DNA of 64,000 bases. Origin: Muribaculaceae bacterium (GTDB taxonomy: Bacteria > Bacteroidota > Bacteroidia > Bacteroidales > Muribaculaceae). Below are positions 7,806 through 16,118 of the stretch, piece after piece. Where the stretch lies: positions 54,648 through 118,647 of the forward strand of contig WGUO01000003.1 in the NCBI GenBank assembly GCA_014867205.1, read 5' to 3'. How positions within the stretch are numbered: the first letter of the stretch is position 1; each line of letters begins with the position of its first letter. Below the pieces are notes generated by a model. It was not told the origin of the DNA and did not search any database. It saw only the letters and a program-made list of their open reading frames with translations. The translations under genes were made by a program, and so were the position numbers.

Positions 7806-10085
7806 ATGAACCGAAAATTTATCTGGCCTCTGTGTCTCGCCGCAGGCGCAGCCTCGGCCTTTGCCGCTACCGGCACCGGTGTCATTGTGCAGACCGATGC
7901 CTACCGCTGGCAGGGCGACACAATCTATCAGAATGAATTCAAGGCGTGGGCCGAGAACCCATACCGGATCCGGAGCACCTACAAGGGTCGTCCCGGATAT
8001 TTCATGCCGATCTCGCAGGAGTGGAAGCGCAAGAACGACCTGACGCCCTATCCCGTGCTTGAGGGAGGCAACCTGCTGCACCGCGCCATCTACAATATGG
8101 CGCTCGACGAGATGGTGAACGCCGTCGAGCCTGACACCACGCTCCGCACCGGCAAGGAATGGGCCGGCGTGTGGACCCGCGACGTCAGCTATTCGATTAT
8201 CCTCTCTATGGCGGCACTTCAGCCCGAGGCCTCGATGATCTCGCTGATGAAGAAGGTTAATCCGTCGGGTCAGATCATCCAGGATACCGGCTCGGGAGGC
8301 GCATGGCCCATATCGACCGACCGCATGGTCTGGGTGCTCGCAGCCTGGGAGGTCTATAAGGTGACAGGCGACAAGGCATGGCTCGAGAAGGTATATCCGA
8401 TCGCACTGCGCAGTTTCGAGAAGGATGACAAGACAATCCGCAGTGAGCGCGGCCTGGTCAAGGGCGAGACATCGTTCATAGACTGGCGCGAGCAGAGTTA
8501 TCCGAAATGGATGCAGACCGCCGACATATCGCAGAGCGAGGCGATGGGTACCAACGTGATGTATGCCGCCGCCCTGAAGGCCGTCTCGGAGATGGCCTCG
8601 ATACTCGGCCAGAAAAAAGTGGCTGCCGAATACGCCGAGAAGTCCGCACAACTCGCCGCTGCGATTGACAAGGCATTCTATATGCCCGACAAGGGGTACT
8701 ACGGCATGTATACTTATGGCCGCGACAACCTGATACTCAATCCGCGCGCCGAGACACTCGGCGAGGCCCTGGCCATACTCTACGACATAGCCCCAGCCGA
8801 GCGGCAGAAGGAGATCTCGCAGAGCAATCCGACCACACCGTTCGGTCCGGCGATATTCTATCCGCAGATTGCCGACATGCCTAACTACCACAATAATGCC
8901 CTCTGGCCCTGGGTGGGCGCATACTGGACGCTTGCGCAGGCCAAGACCGGCAACGAGGCCGGCGTCGTCGAGGGCATCGGCTCGGTTTTCCGTCCCGCAG
9001 CACTGTTCTGTACCAATAAGGAGAACTTCAATCTCGACAACGGCGACATATACACCGAGCTCAACTCATCGAACATGCTGTGGTGTCTGGCCGGAAACAT
9101 AGCGCTGACCCAGCAGGTGCTCTTCGGAATACACTTCGAGAAGGATGGTCTCCGCATCGCTCCGTTCGTGCCCGAGGCGTTCGCCGGCACGCGCACGCTG
9201 TCGAACTTCCCATATCGTGGGGCGCGCCTTGACATAACCGTCAGTGGCTATGGCAACCGCGTGAAGTCGATGACGCTCAACGGCAAGTCTCTCGACCCGA
9301 TGAAGACTATTCCGGCCAAAATGCTGGCCAAGGGTGGAAGTCTGAAGGTAGAGATGGCCGATGAGCCGATAGCACCCATGACAATCAACCGCGTGGCCAA
9401 CCTGAAGGCTCCGCTGACACCGGTTGCACGCATAGAGCGTAGCGCCGAGGGTGACCTGCTCGTATGGAACCCGATTGAATATATAGGCAGTTATCAGGTA
9501 CTGAAAGATGGGAAACTGTTCGCGACAACCCGTCAGACAGAACTGCCGCTTCCGGGGCCCGGCGAATGGCAGGTCATCGGCATTGCCGGCGACGGCACAC
9601 CGGGCTTCGCCTCTGAGCCTCTGAGCAACCGTATGGCGATGGCAGTTGACTTCCCCGGCGAGGGAACGGCTGTCGTATCGCCTGAACTCTCATATCCCGC
9701 TACTGACGGATATTATGGTTGGAAGGGTAACGGCTTTGTCGAGACCGACCAGCACACAGCCCCGGCCACAGTCACGGTTGATGTGCCCGAGGGTGGAGAC
9801 TGGTCAGTAAGGGTTAGATATGCCAACGGCAACGGTCCGGTCAATACGGAGAACAAGGCGGCTATACGCACTCTGACAGTGGACGGGGTAAAGGCCGGAA
9901 CACTTGTAATGCCGCATCGCGGCGTGGCCAACTGGCAGGACTGGGGTCTCTCGAGCGGTGTCACCGTGCCTCTTGCCCCCGGACGCCACACGCTGTCTGT
10001 CGAGTATCTGCCTGAGGATGAGAACATGAACATCAATACCAACCATGCCCTTCTCGACCGCGTGGTGATCGAGAAGGTAAGATGA
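7806..10085 (+). CDS. secreted six-hairpin glycosidase-like protein with C-terminal carbohydrate-binding-like module
   Basis: 759 aa from the ATG at 7806, which begins a clear signal peptide (MNRKFIWPLCLAAGAASAFA). Residues ~60-480 read like an (alpha/alpha)6-barrel of the glycogen-debranching/alpha-L-rhamnosidase type: EWAGVWTRDVSYSI, DTGSGGAWPISTDRMVWVLAAW, ETSFIDWREQSYPKWMQ, and the late NYHNNALWPWVGAYW and LNSSNMLWCLAG segments. Candidate catalytic acids are in the WTRD and DWREQ regions. A beta-rich linker follows, and the last ~130 residues (from SYPATDGYYGWKGNGF) resemble a CBM6/CBM35-type beta-sandwich. Substrate and GH family cannot be fixed by eye. Probably periplasmic or cell-surface. 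It has no SusCD partner nearby, so it is not in an obvious polysaccharide locus. Confidence 0.75.
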   Translation: MNRKFIWPLCLAAGAASAFAATGTGVIVQTDAYRWQGDTIYQNEFKAWAENPYRIRSTYKGRPGYFMPISQEWKRKNDLTPYPVLEGGNLLHRAIYNMALDEMVNAVEPDTTLRTGKEWAGVWTRDVSYSIILSMAALQPEASMISLMKKVNPSGQIIQDTGSGGAWPISTDRMVWVLAAWEVYKVTGDKAWLEKVYPIALRSFEKDDKTIRSERGLVKGETSFIDWREQSYPKWMQTADISQSEAMGTNVMYAAALKAVSEMASILGQKKVAAEYAEKSAQLAAAIDKAFYMPDKGYYGMYTYGRDNLILNPRAETLGEALAILYDIAPAERQKEISQSNPTTPFGPAIFYPQIADMPNYHNNALWPWVGAYWTLAQAKTGNEAGVVEGIGSVFRPAALFCTNKENFNLDNGDIYTELNSSNMLWCLAGNIALTQQVLFGIHFEKDGLRIAPFVPEAFAGTRTLSNFPYRGARLDITVSGYGNRVKSMTLNGKSLDPMKTIPAKMLAKGGSLKVEMADEPIAPMTINRVANLKAPLTPVARIERSAEGDLLVWNPIEYIGSYQVLKDGKLFATTRQTELPLPGPGEWQVIGIAGDGTPGFASEPLSNRMAMAVDFPGEGTAVVSPELSYPATDGYYGWKGNGFVETDQHTAPATVTVDVPEGGDWSVRVRYANGNGPVNTENKAAIRTLTVDGVKAGTLVMPHRGVANWQDWGLSSGVTVPLAPGRHTLSVEYLPEDENMNINTNHALLDRVVIEKVR

Positions 10086-10211
10086 TGTCAAGCCCTTGTC
10101 GGTCAGTCGACATGACTGGCATTTATTGAGACATAAAGATGTAAAGCCAGGTTCCGTATATGTTAAAAAACATGTATGGGACCTGATTTTTGATTCATAT
10201 CCGAAAAAAGA

Positions 10212-10243
10212 TTTGGTGGAATCGGAAAAAAGTTATAATTTTG
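10212..10243 (+). promoter_or_regulatory. promoter for SRP RNA and tRNA-Thr
   Basis: TTTG (10212-10215), a 20-bp spacer and TAATTTTG (10236-10243) are a near-perfect match to the Bacteroidetes promoter. The -7 box ends 4 bp before the start of the RNA closing helix at 10248. Confidence 0.8.
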
Positions 10244-10247
10244 CACC

Positions 10248-10345
10248 GGGTGAGTCCTGCACGACCAGCTCCCCGTAAATCCCCCAGATCTTGACCGAAG
10301 CAAGGGTAGCGGGTTGAGCGGTGCGATGTAGGTCGCTCGCCCACC
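10248..10345 (+). ncRNA. ffs: probable bacterial small SRP RNA (4.5S)
   Basis: A ~98-nt non-coding stretch starts just after a strong promoter. Its ends pair: GGGTGAG (10248-10254) with CTCGCCC (10336-10342). The 3' half contains GCGATGTAGGTCGC, resembling the GGGATGTAGCTGGC of E. coli 4.5S RNA, and the middle CTTGACCGAAGCAAGGGTAGCG resembles the apical domain bound by Ffh. A second helix CTTGACC/GGTTGAG is possible. The apical loop is not the textbook GGAA tetraloop, so another structured RNA cannot be excluded. It is followed within 2 nt by tRNA-Thr, suggesting one precursor cut by RNase P. Confidence 0.7.
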
Positions 10346-10346
10346 T

Positions 10347-10420
10347 GCCTCTTTAGCTCAGTTGGCCAGAGCACGTGATTTGTAATCTCGGGGTCGTTGG
10401 TTCGAATCCGACAAGAGGCT
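10347..10420 (+). tRNA. tRNA-Thr (anticodon TGT)
   Basis: Cloverleaf with acceptor stem GCCTCTT/AAGAGGC, D-arm GCTC-AGTTGGCCA-GAGC, anticodon loop TTTGTAA (anticodon TGT, reading ACA) and T-arm GTTGG-TTCGAAT-CCGAC. The anticodon stem has one T-T mismatch. CCA is not encoded. It abuts the SRP RNA and shares its promoter; no promoter lies between them. Confidence 0.93.
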
Positions 10421-10523
10421 CAAGAGAAAGGCGATTAGCCTGAAGATTAATCAATGTTTTTCATAATTTTGTTTTGGCGGTGTGTTTAGTGATAAGCATG
10501 CCGTTTTTTCTTTATGACCGGCG

Positions 10524-10604
10524 GCCAAGGGCGCGCCGGCACTCGACAGCCAAGGGCGCGGCGGCACTCGACAGCCGGGGGCTGACACTCGACAGCCAGG
10601 GGGG
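10524..10604 (+). repeat. imperfect GC-rich tandem repeat, 25/25/21 bp
   Basis: Units at 10524-10548, 10549-10573 and 10574-10594 each end in CACTCGACA and begin with GCC; a partial fourth (GCCAGGGGG) follows. The first two differ at one base. The repeat fills most of the gap between tRNA-Thr and the next small gene. No open frame or known element explains it. Confidence 0.8.
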
Positions 10605-10627
10605 CTTAATTTAAATATTTGCTTGAT

Positions 10628-10939
10628 ATGGTAATACATAATGCTACTTTCATGATGGAGCGCGAGCTCGAGGAGAAATTCATAGCGTGGTTTCGCCGCG
10701 AACTGGCGGAAACGGAAATACATGCTGGCCGTCAGGCGCGTATCACGGCGATGCGTGAGGCCGGGGGCGTTGACTACCGTCAGGCCGAGGCTCAGAGCGT
10801 GGCCTATCAGGTGGAGTTTGATTCAATCGATGAGGCCCGCCGCTGGAGCAGCGAAAAATTTTCTACACTCGCCGCGCGATTTGAGGAGGCCTTTGGGCCC
10901 CAGGCTATGGTGTTCACCTCAATCTTTGAGGTGGTGTGA
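10628..10939 (+). CDS. small DUF4286-like protein
   Basis: 103 aa from ATG 10628 (MVIHNATFMMERELEEKFIAWFRRELAE); an in-frame TTG 9 bp upstream is less likely. The N-terminal pattern of a beta strand (IHNATFMME) followed by an amphipathic helix with a W-F core matches the Bacteroidetes family DUF4286, a ferredoxin-like or dimeric-barrel-type small cytoplasmic protein of unknown function. The second half keeps the alternating strand/helix pattern (SVAYQVEFDSIDEARRWSSEKF, then AMVFTSIFEVV). It lies 65 bp upstream of ruvC in the same direction and may be cotranscribed. The family call is moderately sure; function unknown. Confidence 0.7.
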   Translation: MVIHNATFMMERELEEKFIAWFRRELAETEIHAGRQARITAMREAGGVDYRQAEAQSVAYQVEFDSIDEARRWSSEKFSTLAARFEEAFGPQAMVFTSIFEVV

Positions 10940-11004
10940 CATTAAGGGGGCTGATTGAGCCGTTAAGAGCTGAGATGTGGGAATGATGTTCCGAACAGCC
11001 TCAG

Positions 11005-11631
11005 ATGGCAGAAGATAATCAACAATTTAGAGGGATGGATAAGGATCTGAAAAAATATGAGCGCATCATCATGGGCATTGACCCGGGTACAAACGTAATG
11101 GGTTACGGCGTGCTTGGCGTCAATGGTAAGAAGACAGATGTAGTCATCATGGGTGTGATACAGCTCAGCAAGTTCGAGAGCCACTACAAGCGACTGCACC
11201 GCATATTCGAGCGAGTGTCGGGTCTGGCGGAGCAGTACCTGCCCGACGAGGTGGCACTTGAGGCTCCCTTCTTCGGCAAGAACGTTCAGTCAATGCTTAA
11301 GTTGGGGCGTGCGCAGGGTGTGGCCATGGCGGCAGTGCTGTCACGCGACATACCGGTGGCCGAATATGCGCCGCGTACCATCAAGATGGCCGTGACCGGC
11401 AACGGTCAGGCATCAAAAGAGCAGGTGGCGAATATGCTCCGCCACCTGCTTGGACTTAAAGAGGAGGAAATGCCCCGCCTTCTCGATGCCACCGACGCGC
11501 TCGCCGTGGCACTCACTCACTATTACGAGACCGGCAAGCCGGCCGTGGCCAAAGGCCCGAAGTCATGGGCCGACTTCCTGGCCAGGAACCCTGACCGCAT
11601 CGCTCCACGCCGTCTTCCCGGCAAAGACTGA
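11005..11631 (+). CDS. ruvC: crossover junction endodeoxyribonuclease RuvC
   Basis: Holliday-junction resolvase acting with RuvAB in recombination. 208 aa from ATG 11005; ATG 11035 (MDKDLKKYE) is an equally plausible start. Catalytic acidic residues of the RNase H-like fold are visible: Asp26 in MGIDPGTNVMGYG, Glu86 in ALEAPFF, and Asp161/Asp164 in LLDATDALAVALTHYY. The motif KNVQSMLKLGRAQGVAM follows the second acidic residue as usual. The C-terminal ~30 residues (KSWADFLARNPDRIAPRR) extend slightly beyond the E. coli protein, common in Bacteroidetes. Complete, with no sign of damage. Confidence 0.96.
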   Translation: MAEDNQQFRGMDKDLKKYERIIMGIDPGTNVMGYGVLGVNGKKTDVVIMGVIQLSKFESHYKRLHRIFERVSGLAEQYLPDEVALEAPFFGKNVQSMLKLGRAQGVAMAAVLSRDIPVAEYAPRTIKMAVTGNGQASKEQVANMLRHLLGLKEEEMPRLLDATDALAVALTHYYETGKPAVAKGPKSWADFLARNPDRIAPRRLPGKD

Positions 11632-11673
11632 GACACCCCTTCGATTCTTCTAAAGAGCATCAGGGCCCATGTT

Positions 11674-13686
11674 TTACTTAGACACCATGCGGGTGCGGCC
11701 ATCCGCTGTACGCACGATATAGATGCCCGGTGCCGACATGTCCTTGCAACGGAGACCCTGCAGAGTGAAATAATCCTTGTCATCTGCCGTTGAGGCGGAA
11801 GTGACGGAGTTAATACCGGAGAGGCCCTCAAGATGGAAGGCAGGAGAGATAGTCTGTGTCTGGGTGCCCTCATATGCATCCTTGATACTGATACGCAGGT
11901 CATACCAGCCGTCGGCCGACTCGACATCTACCTTGTCGAGCGCGGCGATGAACGGAGTGCCGTAACCGGGGCGGATTGTCTCACCCTCCTGAGTGACGTC
12001 AAGAGGCTTGAAGTCATCTGTGCCCCGCGGGGCGAATTCCACGGAGACACATTCCACATCCTCACATTCTGCAAACTCATACATCTCCACATAGTTGCTG
12101 CCATAGGAGAAATGTCCGGCGGTAAAGGCCACGGTGCTTCCCTCGGGCAGCGGCAGACGGTCGTTAAGGTTGCCGTCGGCATCGAGAACCCTCAGGGAGG
12201 TGAGAGTCGGTGGCATGGAGTTCTCGAGATTAGCGCTTCGCATGGTAGCCTCGGTGCGGTTGAAGCCGGGTACCGAGCCGTCTACAAGCACGTTGTCAGT
12301 GAAAATCTCAATCCGGTAGTTCTTGTTGTCCTGCCAGTAGATGTCATAGGGGAAATCATAGCGGCTGTCACAGACAAGAGTCTGGTCGCCGTAGAGTTTC
12401 AGGTCGCAGAGACGTGAGCCGAAAATGTTGTCCCAGAACCCGGGGTCAGGCAGCGTGTAGTAGCCGCTGCTCTGCGACATAGACTCGCCGTGGCGTCCAG
12501 TGTAGGTGAAGTCGTAATATTCCTCCTCCGGATAGAATACAAGCATCGGGGCGCAGTTTCCGAGAGGAATCTCGGGTACGGGCAATGCGAATGCATCATA
12601 TTCCGGGCCGGGACTGGATGAGTCATAACACATGAATATCTGGCGGTTGGGAAGCACGTTGAGTCCTGCCTGACGGAACCCGTCGGCAGTGCGGCGCAAC
12701 GGCAGACCGGCCACGTCGGCACCCCATCCGGTCAGAGAGGCTCCCGTGGGGACCGGCCATATCTCATGGGCGCCATCATATCCGGCCGGCTGCCACACCG
12801 ACACCCTGTTTGACTCACAGGCCGGATCGAAGGTGCCGAGGCCGCCGAATCCGTTAAGCCTTCCATTGTATATCATGAAGCATGGTGAGAATACATAGTG
12901 ATAGTCGGGCTGACCCTGAGAGGCATAAAACTCCCGAAGCCTGGCATTAGCCGGAGTCTCGGTGAAGGTCTCCTCGGCTGTCATCCAGTTCTCGGTATCG
13001 GTCGAGGCCATTTCCTTTGAGAAATCCACGGGAATGATCATGTTGAGGAAACCAAAGGACGACATCATGAGGTCAAGCCGGGTGATATTGAATCTCGAGT
13101 CCGGATTGTTGCAGAGGAAATATGTCATTCCCTCGGTGTCTGTGCTGTGCCCCTGCGTGTATATCAGGTTGCCGAGATGAGAGACAGAGGCATTGAGTTG
13201 CGCGTGGGGCACTGAGCCTCCCGGGTAGCCGTACTGCATATGTAGTTCGGAACCGTCGGGCGCTATATGTATGATATCAGTGCGGTGGATTGCCGAAGAG
13301 ACCTGAAGGCTGAGGCTCATGTCCGAATCCACATGCACGTCGTCGAGGGTCAGTACTGCCGTTCCCTCGTATTCCCCGAGAATCACGCCTACATAGAAGT
13401 CATAGTCGCCGTCGGGCAGGTTGAAAGTATATACATGATCGCCTTCCTCCTCAGACAGGCCATAGTAGAGTCCTGTGTCCGTCCCGGTGGCCTCAAGGGC
13501 GAAAAGTCCGGAGAGTTCCTGATAGATGGGCAAGTCGTAGTCGACGTCGAGTACGACAGCATGCGTGTCGGATGCCTCAGGGGCCGCAGGAGCCTTATAA
13601 ATGATTTTTGACGTTGTCTCCGCATGGAGGGGGAGGCCGGCGATCAGGAGGATAGCCGGAATCGCGAGCTGTGTGTGTCTTTTCAT
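11674..13686 (-). CDS. secreted protein of unknown function with T9SS-like tail (paralog of upstream gene)
   Basis: 670 aa with a signal peptide (MKRHTQLAIPAILLIAGLPLHAE). The body is beta-rich and acidic and resembles no family I can name. The C-terminus SAPGIYIVRTADGRTRMVSK has the GIYIV-x-basic pattern of short T9SS type A-like sorting tails. It shares layout with its upstream neighbour: an N-terminal segment mentioning plain-language-like metabolic repeats is absent in both, and both contain a TEATMR or TTIYYD strand followed by N.PPxxxSL+xxDxDGN (PTLTSLRVLDADGNLNDRL here), a F..G.F.Y segment, and DLRI.+.D beside the tail. Its ATG overlaps the upstream stop (ATGA, 13683-13686), so the two are translationally coupled. 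Confidence 0.75.
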   Translation of the reverse strand: MKRHTQLAIPAILLIAGLPLHAETTSKIIYKAPAAPEASDTHAVVLDVDYDLPIYQELSGLFALEATGTDTGLYYGLSEEEGDHVYTFNLPDGDYDFYVGVILGEYEGTAVLTLDDVHVDSDMSLSLQVSSAIHRTDIIHIAPDGSELHMQYGYPGGSVPHAQLNASVSHLGNLIYTQGHSTDTEGMTYFLCNNPDSRFNITRLDLMMSSFGFLNMIIPVDFSKEMASTDTENWMTAEETFTETPANARLREFYASQGQPDYHYVFSPCFMIYNGRLNGFGGLGTFDPACESNRVSVWQPAGYDGAHEIWPVPTGASLTGWGADVAGLPLRRTADGFRQAGLNVLPNRQIFMCYDSSSPGPEYDAFALPVPEIPLGNCAPMLVFYPEEEYYDFTYTGRHGESMSQSSGYYTLPDPGFWDNIFGSRLCDLKLYGDQTLVCDSRYDFPYDIYWQDNKNYRIEIFTDNVLVDGSVPGFNRTEATMRSANLENSMPPTLTSLRVLDADGNLNDRLPLPEGSTVAFTAGHFSYGSNYVEMYEFAECEDVECVSVEFAPRGTDDFKPLDVTQEGETIRPGYGTPFIAALDKVDVESADGWYDLRISIKDAYEGTQTQTISPAFHLEGLSGINSVTSASTADDKDYFTLQGLRCKDMSAPGIYIVRTADGRTRMVSK

Positions 13687-15869
13687 CTTATCACGAGTCT
13701 TTGAGCCGGCGCGGCATTGGCACCGACAGGTTTAACGATATATGTTCCCTGAGGGAGTGAGGCAGTTGAGCGGCTTCCGTACCTGCCGGAATAGACGAGT
13801 ATGCCGGAGGTCGAATAGATCTCCACGTCGCTCCCCGCCAGATCGGTCTTGACCACGCCGACGGCATTGGTAATCATCTGCTGGAAAGCGGGGCTTATCT
13901 CCTGGATCTGGTAATTGTCATTAGTGTCATAGACCTTGATGCGCAGGTCATACCATCCGTTCTCGCTTTCGGCAGTCACATCCGCGAGGGGCACACGATA
14001 GAGCGAGCCGTAGGCCACGGGCATGAATCGCGATAGATCCTCCTCGGGATATAGGGAATCCCACTCGCCTGCGCCATAGGGTGAATACTCGACCACGACA
14101 TCATTGAGCATGCAATAGTTGAAGAAATTCTCGTTGAAGCCGCCGTGATTGCAGTATTCGAAGTCGCCGGCATAGAACTCGAGCACGCCGTTCTCAAGCG
14201 CGTCGAAGCGATCGGTCACGTTGCCGTCAATGTCGCGGAACTTAAGCGAGCGGATAGAGGGGGGATTTGGCGACGTCATGTTGGTGTCGTAATAAATGGT
14301 TGTCCTGTTGTATCCGGGCAGGTTATCGACGATGACATTCTTATCCTCGAGGGTGATCTTGTATTCGGCATCAGTCGGATTGAACTCGCCGTCGCGCATG
14401 CGCCAGTTGGAGAAGTCAGACTCCGCGAAGCCGAGACGCTCGGAAATGACAGTCTGCGCGTCAGCCGTCATCCTGAAGTCGGTATTCTGCTTGTCAATGC
14501 CCCTGTCCTCGCCATAGCGGCCGATAAAGGAGAACCGGAGCTGGCTGTCGCTGTTCTTCTTATATCCTATAGACGCGAGGCATAAGGGTGCGCTCTCACC
14601 CCATGTCATGCCCGGGTCGCCGGAGTCGGGAATTGTGAGATAGTCATTAAAGGCGTCAGTATTGGCACTGAAGAAATCCTCGGTATGTGTCCACTCGTCA
14701 AACCGGATGCCATTGGCAGCCGGGTTATGGACATACTCGGCGGTGTTGTCGGCAGTGATGCGGATCGGTGCCGAGCAGATGCCGAATCCGTTTCCCGAGA
14801 AGCCGGTGCCTCCGCCGTCGATGCGCTCATAAGTGCCTATATAAGACAGAATCTCGAAAGGTGAGTCCGGGTCAGTCGAGACAGGGGCGCTGATATATAG
14901 TTTGTCGCCATCAGGTATTTCCACAGAGAAAGCGTTGTGGATCAGCGTGACGTCATCGATAATGCTGCCCCAGACGGGAATATAGCCCAGAGTGGAGGTG
15001 TACTTGATATCGGGATTGCTTCCGACGAGTTCGTTGCCAAGTGCATGAGTATTGAACGCATGGGTTGTTGCCACGAACGAGTCAGTCGTGTTCGTGACGG
15101 TCTGAGAGCCGAGTCCGTCAGCGATAAGTTTTACTATCACGCTGCCCCGTGCAGTCGTTGTGGCCGTCACGTTGACGAGCCTGTATTTGGAATTAACCAC
15201 CGGTTCGTTGATATAGATGTCGGCCTGGCGTGGCCCGTACTTTATCTTGCCTTTATCGCTGACCGAGGCCAGGAAGGCCTGGATATTGACCTGGCAGTTT
15301 CCGGAGCTGTCATACAGTTTAGTGGTGGAATGGCCGCCGACCGCGCAGCCTTGGGCCAGAACCTCGTTGGTCTCGCTGTCGACAGTCTCACCCTCGAGCG
15401 GTTCTCCGAGAGGTGAGACCGGCATGAACTGGATCAGGCTGGTGGCGTCGGCCACATCCATGGTGATGACGTCACCGGCACTAACCGAGACATTCTCCTT
15501 GATGAGCAGGGTCGTCGCATTCTTGTCGCTGTGGGTAAGAATGGCAATGAAGTCGTACTGCCCCGGTATATCGCGGATGTCGAGGAAGCCCGCTTCGTCA
15601 CATTCCTCAGAATCCCTGACGAACGACCAGAGGTCATTGCAGATTATGACCTGCATCGAGTCATACTTTGAGTTGCTGTACCTGACCTTGAGGCGGAAGT
15701 CGATATCGTCGGGCCAGGTGGTCTCTTTCTGTGGTTTTTCATTTTTGCACCTGACAGTCACTGACTGCATTTCCCCGAAATCGGGACTGAAGACGGGGCC
15801 GGCGCCGAGAGCCGGGATCGAAATGCCGAGCATGATTGCCGAGGCCGCGAGGTAAAGGTTTTGTTTCAT
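13683..15869 (-). CDS. secreted protein of unknown function with T9SS-like tail (first gene of pair)
   Basis: 728 aa with a signal peptide (MKQNLYLAASAIMLGISIPALGA). No family recognised. The C-terminal third aligns by eye with the downstream paralog (PPSIRSLKFRDIDGNVTDRF, then WYDLRIKVYDTNDNYQIQEISPAF) and ends in a T9SS type A-like tail (LPQGTYIVKPVGANAAPAQRLVIR). The N-terminal half is threonine- and aspartate-rich beta structure. An extracellular or surface location is likely. A promoter with two upstream direct repeats lies at 15974-16036, and the neighbouring gene is a membrane AraC-type regulator, a plausible controller of this pair. Confidence 0.75.
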   Translation of the reverse strand: MKQNLYLAASAIMLGISIPALGAGPVFSPDFGEMQSVTVRCKNEKPQKETTWPDDIDFRLKVRYSNSKYDSMQVIICNDLWSFVRDSEECDEAGFLDIRDIPGQYDFIAILTHSDKNATTLLIKENVSVSAGDVITMDVADATSLIQFMPVSPLGEPLEGETVDSETNEVLAQGCAVGGHSTTKLYDSSGNCQVNIQAFLASVSDKGKIKYGPRQADIYINEPVVNSKYRLVNVTATTTARGSVIVKLIADGLGSQTVTNTTDSFVATTHAFNTHALGNELVGSNPDIKYTSTLGYIPVWGSIIDDVTLIHNAFSVEIPDGDKLYISAPVSTDPDSPFEILSYIGTYERIDGGGTGFSGNGFGICSAPIRITADNTAEYVHNPAANGIRFDEWTHTEDFFSANTDAFNDYLTIPDSGDPGMTWGESAPLCLASIGYKKNSDSQLRFSFIGRYGEDRGIDKQNTDFRMTADAQTVISERLGFAESDFSNWRMRDGEFNPTDAEYKITLEDKNVIVDNLPGYNRTTIYYDTNMTSPNPPSIRSLKFRDIDGNVTDRFDALENGVLEFYAGDFEYCNHGGFNENFFNYCMLNDVVVEYSPYGAGEWDSLYPEEDLSRFMPVAYGSLYRVPLADVTAESENGWYDLRIKVYDTNDNYQIQEISPAFQQMITNAVGVVKTDLAGSDVEIYSTSGILVYSGRYGSRSTASLPQGTYIVKPVGANAAPAQRLVIR

Positions 15870-15973
15870 GTTGTTGTTTCATTGAAGATGTCTGTTTGAA
15901 ATCAGCCTTGCCTTTCGGCATCTCCTGAACAAATGGCGAGGCTGTGGGGCGACACTTGCGCCCGGTATTGTTG

Positions 15974-16036
15974 CGAAGTTATCAATATGGCGGCTCAAAT
16001 CAAACTTTTATCGCGGTTATTATGTTTCATATCGCG
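15974..16036 (-). promoter_or_regulatory. promoter with two ATCGCG half-sites 21 bp apart
   Basis: On the minus strand, TTTG (16001-16004), a 19-bp spacer and TAACTTCG (15974-15981, 7 of 8 matches to TAnnTTTG) form a promoter for the secreted-protein pair. Directly upstream, ATCGCG occurs at 16010-16015 and 16031-16036 on the plus strand, two helical turns apart, as expected of an AraC-type activator site. The operator role is inference. Confidence 0.5.
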
Positions 16037-16118
16037 ATTTGACACAAAAAGGCTCTGTGCGGGAAGCAAAAGGCACATGCCGGGGAGAATTCCCGCTCAA
16101 GTCAGCCCGGCATCATGA

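Noticed and set aside
10524..10604. CRISPR array
   Set aside because: The repeats are contiguous, without unique spacers, and there are no cas genes in the window.
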